A stretch of DNA of 64,000 bases, from NCBI RefSeq assembly GCF_943734655.1, contig NC_071355.1:202924439-202988438 (forward strand), read 5' to 3'. The notes beneath the pieces were generated by a model that worked only from the letters and a program-made list of their open reading frames with translations, was not told where the DNA came from and made no database searches. Numbering within the stretch: the stretch's first letter is position 1; every line of letters starts with the position of its first letter. Source of the stretch: Sabethes cyaneus (taxonomy: Eukaryota; Arthropoda; Insecta; Diptera; Culicidae). Made by a program: the position numbers and the translations under genes. This document shows positions 35,566 to 50,200 of this stretch, piece by piece.

Positions 35566-36553
35566 TAGACGCAGATGTCGGAAAAGACAAAACCTATAGT
35601 CTCGTAGCTTGTTCACCGTACCGTATCAATACCTAAAACATTTTGAAAAGTTGTTAAAGCCGAGTTAAACGTACCGGAATTTGGCAATAGGTACATTATG
35701 GCATTTTCATTATCCGAAAAGAAAAACAACGCTCAGAGTTCACATTGCAAATAGGAAACTCCGGTAATGGTGAAAACAAATTCCAACCGATAGACGTTTT
35801 GTCTGCACCACTACTGCCGGCTTTCAACTCAACCGATCTCTTCTGTATGGGAAATTTTCCTATTTGCACAATCGACCATCAGAGATAGGAAATTGCTCCA
35901 TTTAGGGCTCTGCCATACCGACTATATCATCATACGCACTATAAAAGTTGCGAAAACATTATTTTTGCCTGGGTTTTGTACACCCGGGGCTCATGTCAGA
36001 CAAAAGTAACAGCAACCTCCGCCACCCTTGGCTTTATCCGTGAATGTTGCACATGTAGGAGCGTCCCACGTGTATTCGGAACATCTATCAAAAGGCATAG
36101 TCTATCCTTGAACATATCTGTCGTGCCGAGTTTTCTCGGTTCGGCTCGGTGTGGTAAGAAATGGCTTCTGTGTTATCACAAGTGATGGGAAAATGAAAAA
36201 TGCCGGCAAGTATTTTCTGATTCCCAGCATTCCCAGCATTGAAAACATCCTAGGCTTGCCTTATTCGTTTGTCAGAGCACACAGTCGTCGTCGGCAAAGC
36301 CAAAAGAGCAAAAGTGAGAAATACTCGAAATGAAATGCTGCTTTGCAAAGTGACATCCGATGTCTTCCTTACGGCTTTCGGAAAAGGCTGGTATGCCTGC
36401 GCTGCGCTTTGCTGGCCCAGTAACTGAGTATGACTATCGTCAGTTTTCTGTTTGGGAAAAAGGGTTTCAGCTTGTCATCTTGTAGTACCCTTCAAGCTGA
36501 GCCGTTTATAAGATAACAACATTTGTTAGTTTTCGACAATAGAAGATACACGA

Positions 36554-36556
<3 letters not shown>
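35566..36556. other. Unannotated region, nothing recognised
   Basis: No domain-bearing frame, RNA gene or TIR pair identified. Confidence 0.45.

Positions 36557-36609
<53 letters not shown>
36557..36609. repeat. (GA)n microsatellite
   Basis: About 26 uninterrupted GA units. Confidence 0.95.
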
Positions 36610-36614
<5 letters not shown>

Positions 36615-39339
36615 GGAGAGAAAAGAAAAACACAGATCAGGAGCCGGTTGTTTTGAAAAATATCTAAAGCACTTGTTCGGAATGAAAAGAACTCGAACTG
36701 GATGTTTATTTCCTTCCTTGTTCGAAATCGAATTGGGGTAGGTTTTATGAAAAAAAGTTGATAGAGTCGAAGTTTTTAAAACTATTAAATATTTCGATAT
36801 GCAAAATCGGCCGTTGGTGACAGCTTATAGGATGCCAAATTTGCATGTATTTATAATCGTCCAACCGGGTGGTTCTGCTTCACCAGCAAATTGAGCTGAA
36901 AGCACCCCCTCCTGAAGTATTGTGTGCAGTGGCAGTTCATTCACAGCCAGCTGCTGTGGCAAACAAACCGGCGATAATGGAATTCATAAAAGTGCAACTT
37001 CACCCCTGGAGGCAATGGAGACGCATAGTGCGACAGCGTCGTTTGCTGCACCTTTCTCACCAGATCCGAAGCCGAGTTTTCTGCCTTCTGTCTCTCGCTT
37101 TTAAAATTCATGAACTTCAAAACGCAAATGAAACAGTCGGCAGGAAAAAGATGAAGTTCGGTTGAAGGAATACACTTGGCATGGCATTTTTGAGCAAACT
37201 GATAGAACCGGCAAAGATGGTGAATAATGAAAGTTCGGCCGGAGGTACGCCGTACGGAACGGAAATCGGCAAAAGAAAAATCGTTCGAAATATGTATGTA
37301 CATAACTCAGCAGCGCTATTTGAATTGAATTGCATTTCATATTTCAAAGTTAAATTTTGCCGAGCTCTTTTGTTCTCGATCCGACGCCGTAGTTTCCATT
37401 TCTCCGACCGACAATATTATATGATACGCGCAACAAATGGGTTTCTCAGGTTGGTAGTTCAGTGTCTTCCTTTGAGAACGGAGTTGTTTCGTCGAAAAGA
37501 AGCTATCACAGGTAAACAAACAAGCGCGGTAAATGTTTCATACGTTTAATACGCATACTCGCATATATCTTAATATAACTACCTGCTGCAGATCAGAAGT
37601 GGAAAATATAAACTAGCTAGGAAACAATGATGTTGGATTGCTTTTTGGCACAATGTTCAAGAATGCGAATGTCTGAAATAATGCTTTGCATCTTTGTCGT
37701 TTGCTCCTTCCACTAAAAGTAATTTAAAATTGCTCTAGTTGTTGCTATATTGTCAGGCAATAGCAACTTATGTTTCCTGTATGTTGAACAGGTCATTCAT
37801 AATAGATGTGCCCTGTCATCATACGCAAACGACAGAAATGTCCTTTTTCTTGCCAGAAATATTTCTTTCCTTACAGCTAAGAATAGTACACCATGCGTCT
37901 CCATTGCATTATCGAAATATCATCATCATGAAATGTCAGCTTTTCAGAAAACATGAAAATGGGGGACTTTTTGGTTCTCTTACTATGAAAGCACAAGAAC
38001 GAGCTTTAAAGGCAAAATTAGTGATTTTTGAGACCATACTAACGCAGGAGGAGGAAACCTTAAGCACCAAATAAAAAAACGGGCCTGAAATTTTCTGAAA
38101 ATAAACAGGTGCACAGGTTTGAACAACATCGAAACTATAGCTATTTTTTATAGGAATGCAATTATGTGTACAGTGCATTCTTCAGTGTTGACGAACAGCA
38201 CCAGCTTTTTTTTGATGAACCAAAACGAAATCGTTGGTCAGTAAGCAACATCTTTAACTAGGGTTATTTGAGCATCACCTTTTACGGAATTGATAAACAT
38301 CATTTGCTTAGAAGTGCACATAAACTTTAAATCATATCAGATGAACTCCGGTATCCAACTGGAAAAGCAATAAAAAAGTTAAATAAAAAAGTTTATGAAG
38401 CGCGTTTATGATCTGATAAAATTATCTAATTTTCTTCAAAATTCAGACCAGCCTATTAACAATGCTCTTTTATGTGTTTTTCCCTGAAGAAATCATTTTG
38501 TTCTTTGCAATCATTGAGTTATGCGTAAACAACAACAAATTTTCCGTTTTTAGAAAATACCAGGCTCAATTATATAATTTAATTTTAATGAGGAAAATAT
38601 TTGAAATTAAGTTTTCTCAATATCACAGAAAGCGGACCATCACACCGATTACTGTTGTTTAAGATTACAATTTGAGTCTATCAGAGTAAACAATATCGGA
38701 TAAAACTGCAAGTAGGTGGATTACATAACCTATGTTGTTTGATACGACTAGAGCGAAAACCACCAGAACGGCGGGCGTAGCTGTCGAAGGAAGGGGCAGC
38801 TTGTTGTTAGTTACTTAATGAGCTTTCGTTGATGGTTGCTGGCTGGAATATTCATACATCATAAAGCAGCTTCGATCACAGATTGAATGGAGGTAAATAA
38901 AGGAGGGAAATGATGTAATGTTCTGTATCAGGCCATAAGTTCAAAGCAAAAGCCAACCGATATGAACCGATACGTTACGTGATGGTAGCCGCAATTTACA
39001 TTCAATTTCTTGCAGTACATCTTAGCCCCTATCTTAATCAATAATCTAAATGTAAGGCGGTGATAGAATGTTTCCGTCATCCGAAGTATCTTTTGTGGTA
39101 TGAGATTTATTGGCACACAAGAAAGGATTTTGCTTAACAAGCATTGACTTACTTTATCTAATTCGGCGCCACACAGTAGTCTTTCAACAAACTTTGTTAT
39201 TAACATTGTTACATCTTTCTGTTAGAATATTGTACTGTATTTTTAAAATATCAGGGATTACCTACGAATGGTCGAATGTCGAAACACATATAGCCGATAA
39301 TCACGAATGGCCGCAATAATGGCTTATACCAAAACGGGA
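36610..39339. other. Unannotated region, no gene recognised
   Basis: Frames of 60-122 codons at 36869-37165, 37181-37549 and 37739-38074 overlap frames on the other strand and show no domains. The last contains a MITE arm at 37889-37915. Nothing else could be supported. Confidence 0.5.
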
Positions 39340-39415
39340 TGCCCGAAATTCGAACATACGCTGACTGGCTTGTCAGACCAGCATTGTACCTCGAAGCGAA
39401 CTGGGCGGTTAAAAC
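39340..39415 (-). mobile_element. SINE fragment (17-kb family)
   Basis: AAATTCGAACATACGCTGAC, TTGTCAGACCAGC and GTACCTCGAAG match in order the inverted SINE copy near 17560-17620. Only the tRNA-like half is present. Confidence 0.45.
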
Positions 39416-39550
39416 GTAATAAGAAGAGACTTGAAAATTTAACCGATACGAGCCAATTTTAAAACAAATATGTAAGTACACGGTGACCAAAAAATCGGTT
39501 TAGATATAAGAAGAGTACAGAAATGATATGACGTAAACATTATTTGTGAC

Positions 39551-39980
39551 TAGCTGACCCGACAGACTTCGTATTGCCACAAATTAAACTGCGAGGTACA
39601 TAAATCGTGAATCTCGGATGATCACGAGTTTTGCAAGTTTCTGAGGAGTTCATGGGTGGTTTATTATACAAATTTTCCTCACAGTAAAATAGAAAACAAC
39701 TCCCCCCACTGCTTAGTCTGATAAAATAAAGTAGATAGCATTAATATATTCGCCATGATTATATAACATTTCGCCGAATACCATTTCGCGGAACACAAAT
39801 TCTCGGTTGACCATAGCGCGGAATATAGAGCTTCGCAGAATACCATTTCGCGAAAACCCTTACGCGAGATGTACCATTTCACGTGCTTGAACGTGCTGCT
39901 CGAGCCAAAGATGCTGATACCTGATACCTGACCATTTCACGGGGAATGTTTTCGTGGAAAGTACCATTTCGCAGGGGTTA
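39551..39980 (+). repeat. Dispersed repeat start plus TTTCGCGGAA repeats
   Basis: ACTAGCTGACCCGACAGACT followed by TCGTATTGCC is a phrase I know as the start of a widely dispersed insect repeat. From about 39775 to 39980, ACCATTTCGCGGAA-like units recur (39780, 39858, 39930, 39963) with decay. No gene. Confidence 0.5.
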
Positions 39981-40089
39981 TCCTTTCCTTACTCGCTGTC
40001 GCTCGTTCGGACCCAACTGAAAGACAGTAATAGAGGTCAGTAGACCTAGGAAAATAAATAAACCTAGATAGAGATGATTTGCGGGGGGG

Positions 40090-41611
40090 GCTAGCAGGCG
40101 ACATCGTTCTTGACACTGCGGAAGATTATCAGGATCTCTCTAAGGCAAATCCCTTAGGGCCATTCGGATGAATCTTCTTTGAATGCGCTCGATTCTTAAA
40201 ATCCAGCTGAGCTGATAAGGCCGCCAGATCATACTTGCATTTTCAAGCACAGGTCGGACTAACGCACAGTATAACGGTTTCAGGCAGTGAGGATCCTTGA
40301 AATCTCTCCCAATTTTGGCAATAAGCCCAAGCTGTAGAGATGCTTTCGAAATAATAGTAGAATAGTGAAGGTTAAACGTAAGTTTGGAGTCGAGTACGAT
40401 GCCGAGGTCGCTAACGTGATCCAGTCTCCGGAGAGTACTCCCGTCTATGTTATAGTCGAAGATAATTGGGCTCTGGATGCGGTGAAATGTGATTACCTCA
40501 CATTTTCCTGTGTTTACAATCAAGTAGTTCAACTTGCACCAGTTCACGAAGACCTCTAGTAATTCTTGCAGCCGAAGAGAATCGTCGATGGAACGCACGG
40601 GAAGAAACAATTTAAGGTCGCCAGCGTAAATAAGTGCGCATCCGGCTTCAAGCAGTGTAGTCACGTTGTTGAAAAATAGAATGAAGTGCAAAGGCCCCAT
40701 GTTGCTTCCTTGGGGGACACCAGATTTATTGGTGAACACACACGAAACGGCAGATTCCAATTTAACTTGCAAGACTCTCTCGCTCAAATATGAACTAATC
40801 CACGACAATAGCCGCTGTGAGGCCCCCAGTCGCTGAAGTTTTCGTAGAAGGATACGGTTACGGTCGATACGGTCAAATGCAGCTTTCAGGATAGTGTAAA
40901 CTGCGTTCACTTGTGCTTTTTCCTCGAGCAGCACAATGCACGTGGAAGCAAAATCGAGTAGGTTAGTTGAGACCGACCGCCCGGGCATAAACCCGTGCTG
41001 GTAGAAGGATATATATTCTTTCACTGCTTACAATAATTTCAAAAAGCTTGGAGCCAGCAGACAAGCTTGTGATACCTCTGTAGTTCCGTACATTTCGGCG
41101 ATCACCACTCTTATGGACGGGGAACATGAAGGATTGTTTCCAGATACTAGGAAATTTGCCTTGCGTAAAGGATTTGTTGAAAATGCGACACAGTGGCGTA
41201 GATAATTCTGATGCACAGCGGCAAAAAATAACAGCAGGAATTCCATCAGGACCCGCGAAGAAGGATCGTTTCAACTTACGTGCTGCTTCAACAACCATTA
41301 TTTCAAAGGGTAATTTCAAAGGTGTCTAGGTCAACTAGTCATTCTGGAACGTTTACCGCAGCCGATTCAGCTTCAGCATTAGTAGCGAACGTATTGGCGA
41401 ATACAGAGGAGAAGAAAGATGCGAACATTCCACAGGAGTCCATGACGTAACGCGCCTCGGAACCGTCAAGATAAACATTAGCAGGAATAGAGGCACTTTT
41501 TCGTTTCGAGTTGACAAAACTCCAAAAACCTTTTGAGTTCCTACGAAGGTCAGTTTGTACGGAGAACAAAAGACTTGTACAGGGAAGCGTTGAACTGGCG
41601 ATATTCGTCAC
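40090..41611 (-). pseudogene. CR1/Jockey-like non-LTR RT relic, larger copy
   Basis: In minus-strand order: a linker with NSKGFWSFVNSKRKSASIP; then FFAGPDGIPAVIF, FPVHKSGDRRNVRNYRGI, QHGFMPGRSVSTNLLDF, LKAAFDRIDR, GVPQGSNMGPLHF, LIYAGDLKLFLPVR and RFIRMALRDLP. A TAG then replaces the Trp codon of the LPW block, and homology ends near 40090. YADD is changed to YAGD, and the first catalytic Asp block (usually YTDLKAAFD) reads YTILKAAFD, so it is inactive. Frames change between 41339, 40963 and 41024. The endonuclease domain is missing. Confidence 0.8.
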
Positions 41612-41624
41612 TAGTCCGTTAGTC

Positions 41625-42260
41625 TAGGGGGAAGGGGTCATAATTCCCTTCCTAAAGAGGGAAGGGGTCTTAATGCACCATAGAAAAAAAATTGCCTCCC
41701 AAAACACGCACATGCCAAATTTGGTTCCATTTGCTTGATTAGTTCTAGAATTATGTGGAAATTTGTATTTCATTTGTATGGGAGCCCCCTCCCCTCCTAA
41801 AAAGGGAAGGGGTCCTAATTCATCATAGAAAAAATTCTTGCCTTCAAAAACCTTCACATGCCGAATTTGGTTCCATTTGCTTGGATAGTTCTCGAGTTAT
41901 GCAGAAATTTGTATGGGAGCCCCCCCTCTTATTGGGGGATAGGTCTCTAACCATCATAAGAACCTTCTCCGGCCGCAAAAACCCCTACATGCAAATTTTC
42001 ACACCGATCGGTTCGGTAGTTTTCGATTCTATAAGGAACATACGGGCAGACAGACAGAAATCCATTTTTATAGGTATAGATTTGTATGGGATTTCCCCTC
42101 TTAGTGGGAGAAAGGTTCTCTAACCACCATAAGAACCTTCCCTGGCCCCAAAATCCCCTACATGCCAATTTTCACGCCGATCGGTTCAGTAGTTTGGATT
42201 CTATAAGGAACATATGGACAGACAGACAGAAATCCATTTTTATAGGTATTGATTGGTGTA
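41625..42260 (+). repeat. Tandemly duplicated 3' part of a dispersed repeat
   Basis: Two units of about 145 bp (to about 41907) share GGGAAGGGGTC, CATGCC(A/G)AATTTGGTTCCATT and ATTTGTATGGGAGCC. Two units of about 174 bp follow (41908-42080, 42081-42254), each ending GACAGACAGAAATCCATTTT then TATAGGTAT. The frames across it are repeat artefacts. Together with 39551 it may be one element interrupted by the RT relic. Confidence 0.7.
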
Positions 42261-42763
42261 AAAACCAAAACAATGATGCGCCAACTGTATAAAAATCACA
42301 GGTGTGTCCTAAATAACCAAAAGATACAAAAATTAAACAAAAATAATACCAAAAAGACACGAAAATTACCCAAAAATATCACTAAATTTCACCAACTTTA
42401 TTCAAAAACGATAAAGATGACACAAAAATAATAAAAAAGTGTATTACTTGTGTTGTGATTACTAGTTTTTACTCAGTTGTTGCATTGATATTGGTTTCTT
42501 TTCGGCAATTTGTAATTGTCTTTGACTTAACTTTGTTTCATTTCAGTTTCAAGGTTAAACGGTGTCATACTTGTAGAACGTGAATTTCGATCACTTTCTT
42601 TCCGTTTTTTCATTTCTTATTTCATTTCCGTTTTTCCTAAAATTCGAATTACGATATTACGAACTTTATTGAATTAGAACTTTAGCATGTGATGGTAAAC
42701 TCAAAATCTCAAAGCTCATCAAAAATCAAAATTAACTGTGAATCATGTCAATTTGATCCTTAG

Positions 42764-42791
42764 CAGAAAAACTCACGCGTGAGTTTTTCTG
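42764..42791. repeat. Perfect 28-bp palindrome
   Basis: CAGAAAAACTCACG is followed directly by its own reverse complement, with no loop, centred on CGCG/ACGCGT. No gene lies near it. Confidence 0.9.
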
Positions 42792-45700
42792 TTTTCATAG
42801 CAAGAAGCACAACACTCACACATATTTCTTTCCGCTTGATCACATTCTACTTCGGTTCAACTGCTACCCGGAGCTATGCACATATACATACAAATTTGTT
42901 GTTGAACAGCGTATGCATTCTCTCGTGCGAAACGTAGCTGTGAGTAGCGTGAGAGAATGAATCTCTAAATAAATCGAAAATTTATACTAAAACACACATT
43001 TAAATTACATGTTTATCTAATTCTTATCAGGTTTTTTACTTACTAGTTAAGAAAATGTCGATCCCTGCGAAGAAAAAATGTAAATTCCGCCAATATGTTT
43101 GCCATCTTAATTAATAAATGTGAGCGGCATTTTTCGCTACTGATGTTTTCTCTGAGGGTAGATTCTCTTTCGCTCTCTGGTTCATTCTATGAGATGCCAG
43201 CTGTGGAAAAATTAAGTAAAATGTTCACAGCTGAATTTGGTTAAGATCGCATAGCAACAGAGACATCGCGTATAATAGCGAGAGAAATTCATATGTGAGT
43301 TTGGCGATTGTGATCAAGGTTGAAATTTCAGGTGCTTGAAATCTCTTTGAGTTTTTTGTTGCTATGAATTTGTTTTAAATCTTTAGGTTTCACTGTTAGC
43401 CTTAACAGACATCGACTATATGTACAATGAAAGTGACAAAAAATTGAAGTGTATATTATGGATATCAAAATTTAAACTAATACAACTTTCGGTATGGTTC
43501 AAATAAAATTGAAAAATACTGAAAATTTTAAATAAGTAAAACAAAACCGACAGTACCCGATTGGGATTGAGTAAAACTCAAGCCAAATTAGGACAAATAA
43601 ACAAAACAAGAATAATGTAGATGAGATTGCGATAAAAGCCATTAAAAATGTGTATTTAGCAAAAATTTGTCGGTGTGAAGCACAGCGGAAGCGGTTAGCC
43701 CGTTGACATTTTCATAAGAAACCATCGAATGTTCGAGTTTTAAGTGGATTGAAAAGTAGAACATGACATACGCAAATTCTCAAACAGGAGATGATAACGC
43801 GTGATAACAGCGAATTCCAGCTATAAGTAGCTATATAGCTCAGAATAGTAATCCGAAGTGGCGTAAATTAGCTACTCGCATAAACTCCCCGCTCATGCGG
43901 GTTAAACTTGGTTCCATATACGCTAGCTAGACGGTAAGTACCACCTTCTCTGCGGGTCGCAGCGCTGCTGTGGAAAGTTTTTATCACATCAACTATAAAG
44001 GACTGATAGTAGCATGTTGTGTGGCTTGGTGGCATAATCAGTCGAAGAGGAAAAGGTAAACGAAACGGGACGGGTGGCTTCTGATAAAATGTTGCGCTGG
44101 TCGTGTTTGCTCTAAGACATGATATCTACTCCTTGGGACGAACGGCCAGCTACACCACAGCAAACAGGCAGAGGACCGAGGACTGAGTGCACACAATATT
44201 GATAAATTAAACTGACAAATTTCAAAAGTTTTAATGTTTAATTAAACTTCTAGATTGTTGTATCCTTTCGCCAGTTGCCTTGCTCTGGTCCCCGAGCGGG
44301 ATAACAGCATGCGGGATACCACCGAACAGCATGCACATGGATTCCGAACGGACCACGAATGCCGCGCTGCTGGTTTGAAGCGTCGAATACAATCTGTGGT
44401 CTGAGTGTAACCTATCTGCAGTGTGCATTGAATATGGAGAGCCAGAGCAGCATGGAGGGATTCCTTGAGAGATTTGAAAAATACTACTGGTTGGCACACT
44501 TATTTCACGGAACTCATTAAAACTGTCCCATGTTTTGAATTTATTCTCAAAATGCATATGTAACATGATAGTTTAACGATGCATCTTTAAATTTCCATTA
44601 TATAAACGTATACATCTAAGTTAAATTGATTGTATTCAACATTAACATCACCGATCTGGTCTGGTTTTAATTTTTCTATCAACTGTTGATTTTCCGCTGG
44701 GACATAATCAGGTTGTAAGCGACCCGTTATAATAGAATTTTATTTTTCCGAAAACCTTTTGCAATCCGCAAGCTCATCAGCTCACCTGCCCCACCCACCG
44801 TGCGCTCCTCAGTTCGCACGCTGCGGTGCAATTTTGGCCAACCTCAACCACCTTCAAATGGGGATTCGCGCTGGATGGCTAGCAAAGCGGTGGACTGAGC
44901 TGAGTGTTGCTGCATCGACTCACACGTAGCATACAAATCGACCTTTTCGAATCCGTCAGTCTAGTTATTCTTGTTAGTGTCTATTTTGGGGTGAAATATT
45001 TGTTTTGGTATGCACGTGAGAGTGTATGAGTGAAGCGAAGCGAGAACGAATAAGTGCTTTTATTATTTGAAACAAATTTGCATAAACAGCGGCAAACTAG
45101 CAAACTGCACTGCATAAATCGGTGAGTGAGGTTAGTGAAAATTTGCAAAGTACACATCGCGAAGATTCAGCATATTCACCAGGCCAAACCGTGTTGCAGC
45201 AGCAAACGTTGTTGAAAGGCACTAGGTACTTGACTAGATATGGCAAACAACAAACCTGGACAGTAGTGCGAGTTGTTGATCTGTTTGCCTGTAATTTCAT
45301 GACTCGGTCCGTACAGCATCCCTACAGACGGACAGGACCGGACGGTTAGCACGGCTCAAACCATTCATTTGCGCTGTGTGGAATTTTATATGCTGCAATT
45401 TGTCAAGCAGGGCATTAGTTTTGCACTATTGTTTTCTGCAATTTATGTACGGCGTGGGTTGACTACCGACGGACGTCGGCTTTTTGTTGAAATGTGCATG
45501 GTAATAATGGACTTTGTGATTAATTTTCCAATTATTTAGGCGAGCAAAGTGTAATTGGGTTTCTATCGGCATATCAATGCGGCACCTTAATGAGTTTAAC
45601 GAGATCAGAATTACAATTTGGTTTTGTTACTGCCATAGTACTTATATAAGCAAATGTAAATAAGTAAATTTGAGTGCTTATTATAGTGAGGAATTGCCCA

Positions 45701-46340
45701 GTATAACTGTAAGTGAAAAGTCCTCGTCAGGGACGGCTGTAACTGGAGATAATACTGGGAGTGAGGAACAAGTTAGCCAAGCATTGAAGGAAGGGCAATC
45801 CTTCGTTACGCACAAGTACGCATGAAATTAGAAAGCGTATCACACGCTCAATAGCGATTATAGTAAAAAGAAATGCAGTGCGGGTTACAGCAAACACCCC
45901 AGCGATATCACAATAAATCAACGTACTGGTCGCAGCGTATTTCCACACATGCAAAAAATGCCCAGGGGTGAAGCACCACTTTTTCGACATATGTTTGGCT
46001 TAGAAAATACTAAATTTTTGGATGTATCTTTCTTTTGACACATGCAGCATAACTGGACTTAAAAATACCAAAAGCACCATTTCTGAGCTCAGGGATTATG
46101 TATTTAAAATTAGCTGAGTGTTCGATCATACTCGGAGCTACTTTGTCTCCCAGCCACCTATACATTTGTTATCGTAACGGAAAATCAGTGATTCCGGATT
46201 TACGGATTTCTGTTTTTTCTATGAACCTAGGAAGTGCTTTATCTACAGATTTTCAAAAACTTAACGGTAAGGATGTGGTTAGGAAAATTTCTATCAGTCA
46301 CAAAAATCACGAGTACGCTATATGCAGTGAATATTATCGA
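42792..46340. other. Unannotated region, no gene recognised
   Basis: Frames at 44231-44566, 45097-45349 and 45727-45990 overlap on both strands and carry no domain. No RNA gene, TIR pair or long repeat noticed. Confidence 0.5.
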
Positions 46341-46346
46341 CGATGT

Positions 46347-46828
<482 letters not shown>

Positions 46829-47299
46829 TTGATGATTTGCATCAGCCATAGCGATAGCAGTCATGCAACTATACTCGGTGCTTTGTTCGTACTGCCTGCT
46901 CCACGCTGGAGAAAAAAGTTGGACTTCGTCAGGTGCTTTTTGTCCGTCGGATATGGCTGATCCGGCATTTACAAAATTCTCTCTCTTCTGGAAACTTTCA
47001 GGGCTTCAAATGGTGAGTTGACAACCTGGAAGGACCGTGAAACACAGCTCTGGTTTTCACAAGCTAACACCTCACGCTTCCACGAGTCATATGATACCAA
47101 ATGCGGCGTAGCCTGGGCAATGTTGTCAATCTGACAATAGCGAAGTGACGAGGTGCGACGTGAATACTGGCGCGGTAACCATAGCATGGCGGTAGAGGAA
47201 ATGCTTCGTCAAACACGAGCGTCTGTTCACCAAGGAGGTGCGGCTCAAACAGCGTCTGTTCTCCATGTTAGGGGCGGCTGATTATTATACTCGTCCTCG
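46829..47299. other. Short region before the RTE element
   Basis: No coding feature recognised; it may include the 5' untranslated part of the RTE element. Confidence 0.35.
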
Positions 47300-50200
47300 T
47301 GCCAGCAGGGACTCTAAACAGTGCTGTGCACGATGGTCCTCCGGCGAGACAGGGGGTTAAGGGCAGGCCCAACTAGCTGCCCTGGAAAACGAAAAGTTAC
47401 CAACAACGAAGAAGAAAATAGGGATCGGAACAATCGGCGTCGACCTACGCGACGAAATAAGGACTATGATTGGAAACTCGGGACACGGAATTGCAAATCG
47501 CTCGGCTTCCCGGGTTGCGATAGGATAATATATGATGAACGACATCCCCGAAACTTCGAAGTCGTAGCACTGCAGGAACGTTGCTGGACAGGACAGAAGG
47601 TATGGAAAAGCGGCATCGAGCGGCTACTTTCTACCAGAGCTGTGGCACCACCAACGAGCTGGGAACCGGCTTTATAGTACTGAGAAAGATGCGCCAGCGT
47701 GTGATTGGTTGGCAACCGATCAATGCAAGGATGAGGATTAAGGGCCGTTTGTTCAATTACAGTATCATCAATGTGCACTGCCCACACGAAGGAAGACCCG
47801 ATGACGAGAAGGAGGCGTTCTACGCGCAGCTGGAGCAGATGTATGATGGCTGTCCGCGACCGGACGTGAAAATCGTCATCGGTGACATGAACGCACAGGT
47901 AGGACGGGAAGCTATATATAGACCGGTAATCGGGCCTAACAGCCTGCATGCCGCAACGAACGACAACGGCCAACGATGCGTAAATTTTGCAGCTTCCCGC
48001 GGTATGGTAGTCCGAAGTACCTTCTTCCTCCGCAAAGATATCCACAAGGCCACCTGAAGATCACCAGACCAACGAATAGAAAACCAAATTGACCATATTC
48101 TAATCGACGGTAAATTCTTCTCTGATGTTATAAACGTTCGCACCTACCGCAGTGCCAATATAGATTCGGATCATTTCCTAGTTGCAGTCTGCATGCGCTC
48201 AAAACTCTCGACGGTGCATAACACGCGTCGAAGTCGTACGCCGCGACCCAACATCGAGCAGCTACGAGACACCGGAGTTGCCCAGGAATACGCGCGGCAT
48301 CTGGAAGCAGCGCTACCAACGGAAGAGCATCTTGGCGCAGCAACTCTTGAAGTTGGTTGGAAAGGCATTAAGACCGCCATCGGTAGTACTGCTCTAGCGG
48401 CACTAAGTACAATGAATCCGAACCGAAAAAACGATTGGTTCGACGGCGAATGCGAGCAATTAGTGCAGGAGAAGAATGCAGCACGTGCGAGAATGCTGCA
48501 ACACCGTACGAGGGCGAATGTGGAGCGATATAAACAAGCGCGGTACAGGCAAAACTCGGTCTCCCGGAGGAAAAAGCGCCAACAGGAAGATCGAGATCGC
48601 GAGGCGATGAAAGAACTGTACCGTGCTAACGATAAACGGAAGTTCTACGAGAAGTTAAACCGTTCGCGCAAAGGCTATGTGCCGCAGGCCGATATGTGTC
48701 GAGACACAGACGGTAATCTTCTCACGAACGAACGTGAGGTGATCGAGAGGTAGAAGCAGTATTATGGCGAGCACCTTAACAGCGAGGTAGCTGAACATGA
48801 AGGTGACGATATGGCAACAGATCTTGGAGCACGTGCAGAAGACGACAGAATACCAGCCCCCGACCTCCAGGAGGTAGCAGAAGAGATCGGTTGACTGAGG
48901 AACAATAAAGCGGCTGGGGCTGATCAACTACCCGGCGAGCTGTTTAAATACGATGGGAACGCACTGGCTAGAGCGCTGCACTGGGTCATTGTAAAGATTT
49001 GGGAGGAGGAGCTACTACCGGAGGAGTGGACGGAAGGCATCGTGTGTCCGATCTACACAAAGGGCGACAAGTTGGATTATTGTAATTACCGCGCAATCAC
49101 ACTGTTGAACGCCGCCTACAAGGTACTCTCCCAACTTTTATGTCGTCGATTATCACCATTTGCAAAGGAGTTCGTGGGGCAATATCAAGCGGGATTCAAG
49201 GGTGCCCGTGCTACCACGGACCAGATTTTCGCGCTTCGGCAAGTGTTGCTGAAATGTCGCGAATACAACGTGCCCACGCATCATTTATTCATCGACTTCA
49301 AATCGGCGTACGACACGATCGATCGAGATCAGCTATGGCAGATTATGCACTACTACGGATTTCCGGATAAACTAACGCGATTGGTCAAGGCGACGATGGA
49401 TCGAGTAATGTGTGTTGTTCGAGTATCTGGGGCAATCTCGAGTTCCTTTGGTACTCGAAGAGGGTTACGGCAAGGTGATGGGCTTTCATGTTTGCTGTTC
49501 AACATCACTTTAGAGGGTGTGATAAGAAGAGCGGGTATAGACACGAGTGGCACGATATTCACGAAGTCCGTCCAGCTTCTTGGTTTCGCTGACGACGTTG
49601 ACACCATTACTCATACCTTTGAGAGGATGGCGGAAACGTACATCGGACTGAAAGCTGAAGCCAAACGGATTGGACTTGTCATTAATGCATCGAAAACAAA
49701 ATACATAAAAGGAAGTGGCTCTAGAGAAGTGAACGCTGACCTTCCTCCCCGGATTCATTTAGACGGTGATGAAATCGAGGTGGTAGAAGAGTTCGTGTAT
49801 CTGGGCTCACTGGTTACCGCAGACAACGGCACCAGCAGAGAAATATAAAGACGCCTTATGGTAGGAAATCATGCCTACTTTGGACTCTGGACTGCGATCG
49901 AACAAAATTCGCCACCGCACGAAGTTAACAATCTGCAAGACGCTGATTAGACCGGTAGTCCTTTACGGCCATGAGGCATGGACTATGCTCGGGGAGGAAC
50001 AAAGCGCCTTTAGTGTTTTCTAACGAAAGGCGTTGCGCACCATCTACGGCGGAGTGCAGATGGAAGACGGAACGTGGAGGAGGCGAACGAACCACGAATT
50101 GCATCAGCTGCTTAGGGAACCACCCATCGCTCACACCGCAAAAATCGGTCGCCTGCGATGGTCCGAGCATGTCGTGAGGATGTCGGACGACTGCCCGGTT

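Noticed and set aside
37181..37549. 122-codon plus-strand frame as a possible gene
   Set aside because: No domain, overlapping frames of similar length on the other strand, and no promoter or splice context that I can tie to it.
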